Source: Paractinoplanes ovalisporus (GTDB taxonomy: Bacteria; Actinomycetota; Actinomycetes; Mycobacteriales; Micromonosporaceae). Taken from it: DNA of 64,000 nucleotides. This document shows positions 7,900-16,593 of the stretch, piece after piece; positions within the stretch are counted from its first letter, which is position 1; the number at the start of each line of letters is the position of its first letter. The DNA lies in the NCBI RefSeq assembly GCF_016834655.1, contig NZ_JAENHP010000001.1, positions 1,054,001 through 1,118,000 of the forward strand. Direction: 5' to 3'. A program made the position numbers and the translations under genes. Below the pieces are notes generated by a model, which did no database searches, was not told where the DNA came from, and saw nothing but the letters and a program-made list of their open reading frames with translations.

Positions 7900-8892
7900 T
7901 CACTTGCGCAGGGCGGCGGTTCGGGCGGGCGCGTCCCACAGCCCGATCCAGTCGTCCGCCGGGATCGTGACGGTGATGGAGAAGCCCTTCATGTCCAGGG
8001 CCGGTGAGAGCGTGCCGACCAGGCTGCCGGCCACCTCGACGCCGCGGCCGTGCAGCGCCTCGGCCACGAGCGCGAAGACGTTGTAGAGCTCGATCGACGT
8101 GGTGCCGCCGAGCCCGTTGACGAGCACGATCGCGCGGTCGCCGGCGGGCAGTTTGCCGAGCACCTCGGTGGTCATCCGCGAGACCAGGGCGGGCAGGGGC
8201 GGCCGGGCGATGCTCTGGGCGGCGCGCTCACCGTGGATGCCGACGCCGTACTCGATCTCGCCTTCGGGCAAGGGGAACGCGAGCTCGCCGGTCACCGGTG
8301 ACGTGTGCGCCAGCGAGGCCACCGCGACACTGCGCGAGGCCGAGGCGACCAGCGATCCCAACTTGGCCAGCGAGTCCAGGTCGTCGCCGCGGTCGGCGGC
8401 CGCGCCCAGCAGCTTCTCGACCACGATGGTGGCGGCGGTCCCGCGGCGCCCGGTCGCGGTCTTCTCGCTCTCGGTCGCCACGTCGTCGTCGACCAGCACC
8501 CGGGCGACCGGAATCCCGTCGTGGGCCAGGCGTTCGGCCGCGATGCCGAAGTTGATCCGGTCGCCGGTGTAGTTCTTGACGATGTGCAGCACGCCGTCCG
8601 GTCCCGCGACGGCCCGGCTGGCCTCGTAGATCTGCCGGTTGTGGGGAGAGGCGAAGACCTTTCCCGGTACGGCGGCGTCGAGCATTCCGGCCCCGACGAA
8701 CCCCGCATGCATGGGCTCGTGACCGGATCCGCCGCCCGAGACGAGTCCCACGCGCCGGCCGGGGGCGGTCGCCTTGGCCCGTACGAAAGCGGGGTTGTCA
8801 TGCAGGTCGACAATGTCGCGGTGGTCGAGCGCGAACCCGGCGAGGGCCCGGTCGACGTAGTCGGAGGACGAGTCGAGGAAGGGTTCGGCCAT
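7900..8892 (-). CDS. dhaK: DhaK-type dihydroxyacetone/ketose kinase substrate subunit
   Basis: 330 residues, the normal DhaK length, from ATG 8892; ORF sequence upstream of it is not DhaK-like and overlaps lacI. It binds a short ketose covalently as a hemiaminal. The covalent His is His220 in YGVGIHGE. The substrate-site motif GGGSGHEP (53-60, His58) and VKNYTGDRINF (105-115) are intact. It acts with DhaL. Close homologues phosphorylate dihydroxyacetone or tetruloses such as erythrulose, which cannot be separated by eye. It lies 16 bp downstream of lacI. Confidence 0.9.
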   Translation of the reverse strand: MAEPFLDSSSDYVDRALAGFALDHRDIVDLHDNPAFVRAKATAPGRRVGLVSGGGSGHEPMHAGFVGAGMLDAAVPGKVFASPHNRQIYEASRAVAGPDGVLHIVKNYTGDRINFGIAAERLAHDGIPVARVLVDDDVATESEKTATGRRGTAATIVVEKLLGAAADRGDDLDSLAKLGSLVASASRSVAVASLAHTSPVTGELAFPLPEGEIEYGVGIHGERAAQSIARPPLPALVSRMTTEVLGKLPAGDRAIVLVNGLGGTTSIELYNVFALVAEALHGRGVEVAGSLVGTLSPALDMKGFSITVTIPADDWIGLWDAPARTAALRK

Positions 8893-8908
8893 GGCCGAAG
8901 GCTCCGTT

Positions 8909-9937
8909 CTATGTGGCCGGCGGCGTGATTCTCTCGGCAGCCGGCGGCGGGCCGAGCGACTCCCGTTCGATGAGCGTGGCCGGCAGGACGATGTCGGTGA
9001 CCTCCTGCTCGCCGGCCAGGCGGCGCAGCAGCATGTCGGCCGCGGCCCGGCCCATCTCGTACGCCGGTTGGGCGATCGCCGTGATGGGCGGGTCGACAAG
9101 CGGGAACAGGGACATGTCGTCGAACGCGAGCACGCTGATGTCGTGCGGGATCTTCAGTCCGGCCGCCCGGATGGCGGTGAGCGCGCCGACCGTGACCAGG
9201 TTGTTGAAGCAGAACACCGCGGTCGGCACCTGAGGCAGGGCCAGCAGTTCCCGCATGGCCGCGTGACCGCCCGCCTCCCCCAGATGCCCGTGGCGGATGT
9301 AGGAGTCGGGCAGGAAGGAACCCGCGTCCTGATAGGCCATCCGGAAGCCGGACAACCGCTGGCAGGCGGTGTCGAATTCGCGGGGGCCGGAGATCATGGC
9401 GATCCGGGTGTGCCCCATCGCGAACAGCCGGCTGATCGCGTGGCGCGTCACCTTGCGGTTGTCCGTGCGCACGAGCGGGGCGTTGAACCCGCGCGGCCGC
9501 CGGTCGACCAGCACCAGCGGGCCGCGGGTGGCGGTCAGGGCCGCGGCGAAGCTCTCGTCGCTGCCGACCGTGGTGGCCGCCAGCCCGGCCAGCGTGCCGT
9601 CCTGGAACGAGGTCAGCAGCTGTTGCTCGCGTTCCCGGTTGAGGTGCGAGCTGGCGATGACGCAGTGGTAGCGCTCCTCCGCGGCCCGGTCCTCCAGCCC
9701 CTGGGCGACCTGGGCGTAGAACGGGTTCACGATGTCGGGCACGAACAGGCCGAGCAGATTGGAGTGTCCGCGCGACAGCGCCCGGGCGGCGGCGCTGGGC
9801 ACGTAGCCCAGCTGCACCGCCGCCGCCTGCACCTTGGCCTTGGTCGCCGCGGTGACCGACGGGTCGCCGCGCAACGCCCGGGTCACGGTCGCCGTGGACA
9901 CCCCGGCCAGCCGGGCCACGTCTCGAATTCCAACCAC
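8909..9937 (-). CDS. LacI-family transcriptional regulator of the catabolic locus
   Basis: 342 residues from GTG 9937, chosen because GAGGAG lies 7 bases upstream and the protein then opens with a canonical LacI HTH (VGIRDVARLAGVSTATVTRAL). A periplasmic-binding-protein-like effector domain follows (LGLFVPDIVNPFYAQVAQGLE and VLAFDDMSLFPLVDPPITAIAQP). It sits between the lyase gene and dhaK on the minus strand and probably represses both this operon and the divergent ABC operon. Two matching operators lie in the shared promoter region. The effector is likely the transported sugar or a phosphorylated intermediate (inference). Confidence 0.93.
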   Translation of the reverse strand: MVGIRDVARLAGVSTATVTRALRGDPSVTAATKAKVQAAAVQLGYVPSAAARALSRGHSNLLGLFVPDIVNPFYAQVAQGLEDRAAEERYHCVIASSHLNREREQQLLTSFQDGTLAGLAATTVGSDESFAAALTATRGPLVLVDRRPRGFNAPLVRTDNRKVTRHAISRLFAMGHTRIAMISGPREFDTACQRLSGFRMAYQDAGSFLPDSYIRHGHLGEAGGHAAMRELLALPQVPTAVFCFNNLVTVGALTAIRAAGLKIPHDISVLAFDDMSLFPLVDPPITAIAQPAYEMGRAAADMLLRRLAGEQEVTDIVLPATLIERESLGPPPAAERITPPAT

Positions 9938-9990
9938 CAGCCGACTCCTCGATGATGCAGGCAGGCCGTTAAGAGCCGACGGTGAGTCAA

Positions 9991-10887
9991 TCACGCGCCG
10001 AGCACGCCCGCTTCGACCAGAGCGGCCCGGATCGTCGATTCCTCGTCGGCGCTGACCGGGGTGAGCGGGTGGGCGCCGAGCCCGCCGTCGCGACCCTGCA
10101 GCTTGAGGGCGGTCTTGATGCGGACGGTCATGTTCGGGCCGTCGATCGAGCGCCACACCGGGAGCAGCCGGTTGTGGATCTCGAGGGCGGTCTTGTGGTT
10201 CCCGTTCTGCACGGCGTGCCACTGCTCGACGCAGAGTTCGGGCACCACGGTGAGGGTCGCGCTGACCGCGCCCTGCGCGCCGAGCAGGTAGGCCGGGTAG
10301 AGCAGGTCGTCGACCGCGGTCAGGATGGCCCCGCCGGTCGGCGCCGCCTTGAGCAGGTCGGCCAGGTGGTGGATGTTGCCGCCGGACTGCTTGACGCCCA
10401 CGACGCCGGGGATCTCCTGCAGCACGCGATAGACGGTGGTGGCGGGGATCAGCGCGTACGGGATGACGTTGTAGACGATGACCGGCAGCCCGGTCTCCTC
10501 GGTGATGCGCCGGTAGTAGTCGAGGGTGGTCGCCTCGTCCGGCTGGAAGAGGTAGTGCACCGGCGTGACCTGCAGGGCGTCGACGCCGACCTCCTTGAGC
10601 GCCTTGCCGTAGCGGATCACCTCGGCGGTCGAGTCACGGATGATGCCGGCGATGACCGGGATGCGGCCGCCGACCTCCTCGACCGCGGCCTTGGCGATCT
10701 CCACCGACTGCTCGCACGACAACATCTGGCCGTCGCCGGTCGAGCCGGTCACGCAGATGCCGTGCACGCCGAGCGTGAGGTGGAAACGGACCTCCGCCCG
10801 CAGCTTCTCGATGTCGACGTTCTCGTTCGCGTCGAAGGGGGTGACGAGCGGGGGAATGATGCCGGCGAGTTCAAGATCAGAAGACAC
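9991..10887 (-). CDS. Dihydrodipicolinate synthase/N-acetylneuraminate lyase family aldolase or dehydratase
   Basis: 298 residues, class I TIM-barrel family. The Schiff-base lysine is Lys166 in GVVGVKQSGG, the general-acid Tyr is Tyr139 in PVIVYNV, and the carboxylate loop is GSTGDG at 48-53 instead of the GTTGE of true DapA. Such proteins make or cleave 2-keto acids, including keto-deoxy sugar acids. As first gene of the operon with DhaKL and a ketoglutarate-semialdehyde-dehydrogenase-like enzyme, it probably releases an aldehyde from a sugar-derived keto acid (inference). It is not expected to make lysine. Confidence 0.88.
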   Translation of the reverse strand: MSSDLELAGIIPPLVTPFDANENVDIEKLRAEVRFHLTLGVHGICVTGSTGDGQMLSCEQSVEIAKAAVEEVGGRIPVIAGIIRDSTAEVIRYGKALKEVGVDALQVTPVHYLFQPDEATTLDYYRRITEETGLPVIVYNVIPYALIPATTVYRVLQEIPGVVGVKQSGGNIHHLADLLKAAPTGGAILTAVDDLLYPAYLLGAQGAVSATLTVVPELCVEQWHAVQNGNHKTALEIHNRLLPVWRSIDGPNMTVRIKTALKLQGRDGGLGAHPLTPVSADEESTIRAALVEAGVLGA

Positions 10888-10933
10888 GGTGCAGCCCTTT
10901 CCCAGGGTATGGAGACGTGGCGCAGGACCGGAA

Positions 10934-10947
10934 TGTTACCGGTTACA
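10934..10947. promoter_or_regulatory. LacI-type operator 1 (TGTTACCGGTTACA)
   Basis: Near-palindromic 14-mer with a central CG that fits the general LacI/CcpA-type pattern TGnnAnCGnTnnCA. It lies 47 bp upstream of the lyase gene start, in the 218-bp divergent region. It shares TGTTACCG with the second site at 11058. Binding by the LacI protein of this cluster is inferred. Confidence 0.6.
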
Positions 10948-11057
10948 TGCCGACCGAATATTTCTCATCCCGGATGTGATGTCAACCTTGTGTTTCAGGG
11001 TGATGAGCTGCTTGTATCAAAGTCCGTCCCGCTGATCGGACGCCTTGATCAAGATCA

Positions 11058-11071
11058 TGTTACCGATTTCA
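11058..11071. promoter_or_regulatory. LacI-type operator 2 (TGTTACCGATTTCA)
   Basis: Second 14-mer with the same CG-centred LacI pattern, 35 bp before the binding-protein gene. Together with operator 1 it places one site close to each of the two divergent transcription units. The bases between the two sites are AT-richer than the surroundings and presumably hold the promoters. Confidence 0.55.
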
Positions 11072-11105
11072 AAGCTGCCACCGCTCGCGAATACGAGGAC
11101 TCCCC

Positions 11106-12488
11106 ATGACCGTTGACCGCAATCGGCATCGATCCCGTGCCCGGCTCGCCGTCACCGCTGCCGCCCTGCTCGGCGCGACCCTGATGAGCGCCTGTTCCCC
11201 GCCCGGAGCGGGCACCGGCTCGGGCTCGGCCGGCAAGGCCGACGACGGCGGCCCGATCACGCTAAACCTGTGGTCGAACCTGACCGTGGCCGCCCAGTCG
11301 GACACCGTGAAGCAGCAGGCCGAGAAGTGCGCCACCCAGCAGGACGGCGTCTCGGTGCAGTTCGAGGCGGTGCCGTTCGACAGCATGTACCCGAAGATGG
11401 TGACGGCATTCAAAGCCGGCAACGGCCCCGACGTCATGAATACCCTGGAGGGCGGCGTCGCCGCAGGTCAGGCCGGAAATTACATCGTGCCGGTGGACGA
11501 CGTCATCGACGCCCACGGCCGCGCCGACTTCATCCCGTCCTACCTGCACGCGGTGAGCAAGGACGACCAGACCTGGGCCGTCCCCGACTGGGCCCTGCAC
11601 CAGGAGGTCTGGTACCGCAAGGACCTGTTCGCGGCCAAGGGCATCCAGATCCCCAAGTCGTGGCCCGAGCTGCTCGAGGCGGCCAAGAAGCTCAACGACC
11701 CGGCCGCCGGCGTCAAGGGCTTCGCCGTGCCGATGGGCTCGGCCCTGGTCGCCCCGCAGACCTACTACCAGTTCCTGTACGCCAACGGCGTGCACACGTT
11801 CGACCCGGAGACCGGCGAGTACGCGCTCGACCGCGACAAGGCCAAGGCGGTCGAGGCCACCCAGTACATGCTCGACCTCTACAAGGCCGCCTCACCGCCG
11901 GAGGCCCGCACCTGGGTCTGGAACGACTTCCGCACCGGTTTTGTGCAGGGCAAGCTCGGCATGGTCATGGACTTCGGCGCGGTCGTCGGCCTGGCCAAGG
12001 AGCAGAACCCCGACATGCTCAAGAACATGGGCGTGTTCCCGCTGCCCGCCCCGACCACGGGCGCGAAGCCGCAGGGCGTGCTCGGCGGCGGCTACTTCTA
12101 CATGATCGGCAAGAGCAACGAGCGCCGCGAGAAGGCGGCCAAGACGCTGGTCGAGTGCATGATGGCGCCCGAGTCGGCGGCCGCGCGGGCCAACACCCGT
12201 CCGGTCTTCGCGCTGCCGGCCACCAACAGCGCCGCCGACACCGCAACCTACAAGGACAACGCGACCGTCAAGGAGTTCGGCACCGAGATCACCACGATCC
12301 GCGAGCAGATCCTGCCGCAGTGGTACCGCTACGGCATGGAGGCCGGCCTCAACCAGCTGGCCGGGCAGATCGAGGCCACCACCTTCGTCGGCGACCAGCT
12401 GCAGGCCGCCGCGGCCGGCAGCAAGACGGCCGAGCAGGCCTTCGACGCGATCAACGCCGAGATGAAGCGTCTCGCCAAGGTGTCCTGA
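11106..12488 (+). CDS. Sugar ABC transporter substrate-binding lipoprotein (CUT1 type)
   Basis: 460 residues. A twin-basic N-terminus and hydrophobic stretch end in the lipobox LMSAC with Cys30 as the lipidated residue, so the mature protein is tethered outside the membrane. The body is a family-1 solute-binding protein (ITLNLWSNLTVAAQSDTVKQ, then FKAGNGPDVMNTLEGG, then LDLYKAASPPEARTWVWNDF). It captures a carbohydrate and delivers it to the two permeases that follow with TGATG overlap. The ligand cannot be named. It probably comes under the LacI regulator. Confidence 0.9.
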   Translation: MTVDRNRHRSRARLAVTAAALLGATLMSACSPPGAGTGSGSAGKADDGGPITLNLWSNLTVAAQSDTVKQQAEKCATQQDGVSVQFEAVPFDSMYPKMVTAFKAGNGPDVMNTLEGGVAAGQAGNYIVPVDDVIDAHGRADFIPSYLHAVSKDDQTWAVPDWALHQEVWYRKDLFAAKGIQIPKSWPELLEAAKKLNDPAAGVKGFAVPMGSALVAPQTYYQFLYANGVHTFDPETGEYALDRDKAKAVEATQYMLDLYKAASPPEARTWVWNDFRTGFVQGKLGMVMDFGAVVGLAKEQNPDMLKNMGVFPLPAPTTGAKPQGVLGGGYFYMIGKSNERREKAAKTLVECMMAPESAAARANTRPVFALPATNSAADTATYKDNATVKEFGTEITTIREQILPQWYRYGMEAGLNQLAGQIEATTFVGDQLQAAAAGSKTAEQAFDAINAEMKRLAKVS

Positions 12489-13402
12489 TGACCCTTCGAC
12501 CCGCCTTCCTCTCCCGGGGGTTGACCGGTCGGCAGCAGCGCGCGGGCATGGCGTTCGCCTTGCCCGCGGCGCTCCTGTTCGCCGCGATCCTCGCCTATCC
12601 GATCTTCGAGAGCTTCCGGACGTCGCTATACTCGATCGACCTGCTCACCGGTGACGCGTCGTTCGCCGGTCTGGGCAACTACTCCGCGCTGTTCGGCGAC
12701 GCGGGCCTGCGGTCCACCGTCGTCAACACGTTGCTGTGGACGGTCGGCTCGCTGGCCGGGCAGATCCTGCTCGGCCTGGCCGCCGCCCTGCTCATCGACA
12801 GCGACTGGAAGGGCATGCGCTGGGTCCGGCAGATCCTGCTCATCCCGTACGTCGTGCCGGTCATCGCCACCGCCCTGATCTGGCAGTGGATGCTCGACGG
12901 GCACTACGGCATCCTCAGCACCAACCTGCAGGGCGCGGGCCTGCTCGAGACCGGCGTCTCGCCGCTCGGGCAGGAGAGCACCTCACTCTGGACCGTCATC
13001 CTGGTCAACGTCTGGCGTGGCTTCCCCTTCGCCATGCTGGTGTTCTGGGCCCGCATGCAGAGCATCGACCGGGAGCAGTACGAGGCGGCCCGGGTCGACG
13101 GCGCCGGCGCGTGGCAGGAGTTCCGGCACATCACGCTGCCCAACCTGCGGTCGGCCGTGATCGCCCTGCTGGCCCTGCGCGGCATCTGGACGCTGATGTA
13201 CTTCGAGCTCGTCTGGCTGCTCAGCCGGGGCGGCCCGGCCGGCTCCAGCGAGGTGCTGGCCACCTACATCTACAAGATCGTGATGGGTGAGTTCCGGGTC
13301 GGCTACGCGGCCGCCATCGCCACCGCGGCCGGCCTGCTGATCACCGTCATCGGCCTGATCGCGTGGCTCGGCACGCAGTTGCGGAGGCGGACGAATGGCT
13401 AA
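12488..13402 (+). CDS. ABC sugar permease, MalF-like
   Basis: 304 residues, about six membrane helices. The start ATG shares its A with the preceding stop (TGATG). The cytoplasmic EAA loop that contacts the ATPase is seen as EQYEAARVDGAGAWQEFRHI near residues 195-215, followed by TLPNLRSAV. It forms the pore with the next gene product. It belongs to the CUT1 type. Confidence 0.92.
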   Translation: MTLRPAFLSRGLTGRQQRAGMAFALPAALLFAAILAYPIFESFRTSLYSIDLLTGDASFAGLGNYSALFGDAGLRSTVVNTLLWTVGSLAGQILLGLAAALLIDSDWKGMRWVRQILLIPYVVPVIATALIWQWMLDGHYGILSTNLQGAGLLETGVSPLGQESTSLWTVILVNVWRGFPFAMLVFWARMQSIDREQYEAARVDGAGAWQEFRHITLPNLRSAVIALLALRGIWTLMYFELVWLLSRGGPAGSSEVLATYIYKIVMGEFRVGYAAAIATAAGLLITVIGLIAWLGTQLRRRTNG

Positions 13403-14204
13403 GGTCTGGCGCGTCATCGCGCTCGCCCTCATCGTGTTCTTCGCCGTCGGCCCGCTGCTGTGGATGGTGCTCAGCTCGTTGCGCCCGGCCGACCAGCTGT
13501 TCGTCTCCGACCCGTCGCTGATCCCGTCCGGCTTCACCGGCGAGTGGTACCGCGAGGTGTTCGCCAGCGACGCCCTGCAGTGGTTCGCCAACAGCCTGAT
13601 CGTGGCCGTCTTCGCCACCCTGATCTCGCTCGTGGTCGGCACCACGGCCGGCTACGCGGTCACCCGGTTCACCTTCCCCGGCCGCCGCCTGCTGCTGATC
13701 GGCCTGAGCGTGGGCTACCTGTTCCCGGCCATCCTGCTGCTCGTGCCGCTCTATCTGGTGCTCTCCAGCCTGGGTCTGGTCGGCGGGCTGACCGGCATCG
13801 TGATCGCGCACGTGACCATCACCCTGCCGCTGGCGACCTGGCTGATGAAGTCGTTCGTCGAGGCGGTGCCGCGTGAGCTGGAGGAGGCGGCCTGGGTCGA
13901 CGGCCTCGGCTACTTCCGCGGCTTCCTGCGGGTGACGCTGCCGTTGCTGCGTACGGGCCTGGCCACCACCGCCATGTTCTCGTTCATCCTGTCCTGGGAC
14001 GAATACCTGTTCGCCAGCGTCATCGCCCAGGGCGACAACGTCACCGCGCCGGTCGCCATGGCCGGGTTCGTGACCTCGTTCGACATCCGCTGGGGCGCGA
14101 TCATGGCGCTCAGCACCCTCGTGACCATCCCCGTGGTCGTCCTCTTCTTCGTGCTGCAGCGCTACTACGAGAAGGGCCTGACCGCGGGCGGAGTGAAAGG
14201 CTGA
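13395..14204 (+). CDS. ABC sugar permease, MalG-like
   Basis: 269 residues, six predicted helices; it overlaps the first permease by 8 bp. The EAA loop is ELEEAAWVDGLGYFRGFLRV. No ATPase gene follows. Many actinobacterial CUT1 importers rely on a shared MsiK-type ATPase encoded elsewhere, which is the simplest explanation here. Confidence 0.92.
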   Translation: MAKVWRVIALALIVFFAVGPLLWMVLSSLRPADQLFVSDPSLIPSGFTGEWYREVFASDALQWFANSLIVAVFATLISLVVGTTAGYAVTRFTFPGRRLLLIGLSVGYLFPAILLLVPLYLVLSSLGLVGGLTGIVIAHVTITLPLATWLMKSFVEAVPRELEEAAWVDGLGYFRGFLRVTLPLLRTGLATTAMFSFILSWDEYLFASVIAQGDNVTAPVAMAGFVTSFDIRWGAIMALSTLVTIPVVVLFFVLQRYYEKGLTAGGVKG

Positions 14205-14205
14205 C

Positions 14206-15507
14206 ATGACTGACGTTCTTGTGGTCGGAGCCGGCTCGGCCGGTGTGGCCGCGGCGATCGCGGCCGCCGAGACCGGGGCCGACACCCTTCTGGTCGAGGC
14301 GAGCGGCCACGTCGGCGGCACCCTGGCACGGCAGTTGCTGGAACACAGCGCGGGCTTCCACGACGCCGCCGGCAACCAGGTCACCGGTGGGGTCGGGCAG
14401 CGGATCGTCGCACTGCTGCAGGAGTACGGCGGCAGCCCCGGTCACGTGCCCGACGACGTGGCCTACACCGCGACCCGCACCCCGGTGAACCACGCCGAGC
14501 TGTCCATGGTGGAGGCCATCATGCTGCAGCGCGCGGGCGTGCGGCTGATGCTGAACACGCCGGTGGTCGGCGCGACCGTCGAGGGCGACCGGGTCACGTC
14601 GGTGACCGTCGAGTCGCCGCGCGCGGTCCTGCGCCCGTCCACCATCGTCGACGCCTCCGGGGACGCGGTGGTGTTCGGCCACGCGGGCGCCGCCCTGCAG
14701 ACCGACACCGCAGCCACCCAGCCGGTCTCGCTGACCCTCAAGCTCGGCGGCATCGACTACGCGCCGCTGCTCGACTACGCCCGCGTCCACCCCGACGACT
14801 TCCGGCCCGGCAGCCGGATCGGCGAGCACACCGAGGACCACGTCAACCTGTGGGGCTTCGGGACGTTGCTGGAGAAGGGATTCCGCGACGGGCGACTGTC
14901 CTGGCGGCGTACGGAAATGCATCTGGCGGGGTGGCCCACACGCGGGGAGGCGGTGCTCAACCTCACCCGTACGGTGGCCGGGGAAGACTCCTATCTCCGT
15001 CTGGCGTCCCAGGTGATGGAGACCGTCTCGTGGTTCCGTGACTACGTGCCCGGCGGGCGGCTGGCCTACCTGGCCGACGTCGCCGACCGCATCGGTGTCC
15101 GCGAGTCCCGGCGCGTGCTGGGCGTGCAGACGCTGACCCAGGACGACGTCAAGCTGGGCCGGTCGTCGCCGACGAGCGTGGGTCAGGGCGCGTTCCCGAT
15201 CGACGTGCACGACGCCGCCTCGGCCGGTCTGTCGCACACCGACAAACCCAACGCCGCCTACGACATCCCGTACGGGATCCTGCTCGCCCACGACCTGCGC
15301 AACCTGCTCGCCGCCGGCCGTTGCGTGTCGAGCACCCACGAGGCGAACGGCTCGGCCCGGATCACCGCGACCTGCTTCACCACCGGCGAGGCGGCCGGAA
15401 CCGCGGCGGCGCTGGCCGTGCGCTCCGGCAACACCCCGCACGACCTGGACATCGCGGCGCTGCAGGCCGAACTGCGCCGCCGTGGCGTTCTCGGGGCCCG
15501 AAGCTAG
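14206..15507 (+). CDS. FAD-dependent oxidoreductase (FAD_oxidored family)
   Basis: 433 residues, one base after the permease stop, so the last gene of the import operon. An N-terminal dinucleotide fold (VVGAGSAGVAAAIAAA, Gly8-x-Gly10-x2-Gly13) is followed by an acidic residue for ribose binding (LLVEASG), and the C-terminal FAD contact is NLLAAGRCVSSTHEANGSAR. It resembles the PF12831-type FAD oxidoreductases found in sugar-catabolic operons. It probably oxidises the imported compound or a derivative in the cytosol. Substrate and electron acceptor are unknown. Confidence 0.85.
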   Translation: MTDVLVVGAGSAGVAAAIAAAETGADTLLVEASGHVGGTLARQLLEHSAGFHDAAGNQVTGGVGQRIVALLQEYGGSPGHVPDDVAYTATRTPVNHAELSMVEAIMLQRAGVRLMLNTPVVGATVEGDRVTSVTVESPRAVLRPSTIVDASGDAVVFGHAGAALQTDTAATQPVSLTLKLGGIDYAPLLDYARVHPDDFRPGSRIGEHTEDHVNLWGFGTLLEKGFRDGRLSWRRTEMHLAGWPTRGEAVLNLTRTVAGEDSYLRLASQVMETVSWFRDYVPGGRLAYLADVADRIGVRESRRVLGVQTLTQDDVKLGRSSPTSVGQGAFPIDVHDAASAGLSHTDKPNAAYDIPYGILLAHDLRNLLAAGRCVSSTHEANGSARITATCFTTGEAAGTAAALAVRSGNTPHDLDIAALQAELRRRGVLGARS

Positions 15508-15534
15508 TTCGCGCGGGGTCGATACGTTGGGGCC

Positions 15535-16593
15535 ATGGAGCGGAGAGCACGCACCACCGTCAACCTCGACCTGATGCCCGACCTCGGCGACGTCACCATG
15601 GATCAGCGGATCCAGATCCTGCTCACGGCGTACGCCCGGCACGACTACGACTGGAAGGTGCTCGGCCTCGACCTGCTGCGCTGCTTCGAGGTCGAGCCCG
15701 GCCATCCGCGCGGGCCCGAGGTGGCGCCTCGGGTGCTGGCCGACTTCCGCCGCGAGATCGGCAAGCGCCACCCGATGACGCTGGAGGCCCTGCGGGTGCT
15801 GGGTGACGTGCTCGCGGCACGCGGGGAGGAACGGGAGGCCGAGCGCCACTACCGGTCCTCGCTCGACCTCGCCGAACGGGGCTCGCAGCCTGCCGAGCGG
15901 GCCCGGGACAGCCTGTTCCTCTTCCTCGCGGGTCGCGGCCGCCTGGCCGAGGCCCGCAAGGTGTTCGACCGGCCGAAGGGTCGCGACTACGACGACATCG
16001 TCGGCTGGGGGCGGCTCGGTCGTCTGCTCGAGGCGGCCGGCCAGGACGATCAGGCCGCCCGGGAATATCGCGACGCCCTCGCCGCGGCCGACGCGATGCT
16101 CGGCCCGGACCACCAGCTGACCATGAACCTGCGGACGCTGCTGGCCATGCTGCTGACCCGGATCGAGCACCCGGACGCCGAGGCGGTGCAGCGCGGCGTG
16201 GTCGACGACCTCGAGCGCAACAACGGGCCGGACAGCCCGTCCACGCTGGTCGCCCGCAGCAACCTGGCCTCGCTGGTGCGCGCCCTGGGGCGGCCCGACG
16301 AGGCGGCCGAGCTGTTCCGGGTGATCGTCGACGACCACCGCCGGGTGCTCGGCCTCGACCATCCGGGAACCGTGCTGACCGCGGCCAACTACGCCAATCT
16401 GCTGTACGACATGGACCGCCGTCGCGAGTCCGGGCAGCTGTTCCGTGAGTTGCTGCCGGTCGCGGTGCGCGTGCTCGGCCCGGATCATCCGGCGACCCGC
16501 CGGGCCCGCGAGGTGAGCTCTTCGGCGAGCGGTCACGACCCTTCCCCCGTACGGGAAAAGCCCGCCCCGACCGAGAGTCAGACGAACTCGTAG
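15535..16593 (+). CDS. TPR-repeat protein
   Basis: 352 residues built of helical pairs with tetratricopeptide character. Examples are TLEALRVLGDVLAARGEERE, DIVGWGRLGRLLEAAGQDDQ and TLVARSNLASLVRALGRPDE, with the recurring LGPDH.T..... linker of kinesin-light-chain-like TPRs. There is no catalytic motif or signal peptide, so it is likely a cytosolic scaffold. It converges on and overlaps the 3' end of the kinase-WD40 gene by 16 bp, and a second smaller TPR gene of the same style lies on the far side of that gene. Confidence 0.8.
   Translation: MERRARTTVNLDLMPDLGDVTMDQRIQILLTAYARHDYDWKVLGLDLLRCFEVEPGHPRGPEVAPRVLADFRREIGKRHPMTLEALRVLGDVLAARGEEREAERHYRSSLDLAERGSQPAERARDSLFLFLAGRGRLAEARKVFDRPKGRDYDDIVGWGRLGRLLEAAGQDDQAAREYRDALAAADAMLGPDHQLTMNLRTLLAMLLTRIEHPDAEAVQRGVVDDLERNNGPDSPSTLVARSNLASLVRALGRPDEAAELFRVIVDDHRRVLGLDHPGTVLTAANYANLLYDMDRRRESGQLFRELLPVAVRVLGPDHPATRRAREVSSSASGHDPSPVREKPAPTESQTNS

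Noticed and set aside
7226..8892. A standard PTS-dependent DhaKLM operon
   Set aside because: No DhaM or other PTS phosphocarrier is present, and the regulator is LacI rather than DhaR/DhaS type.
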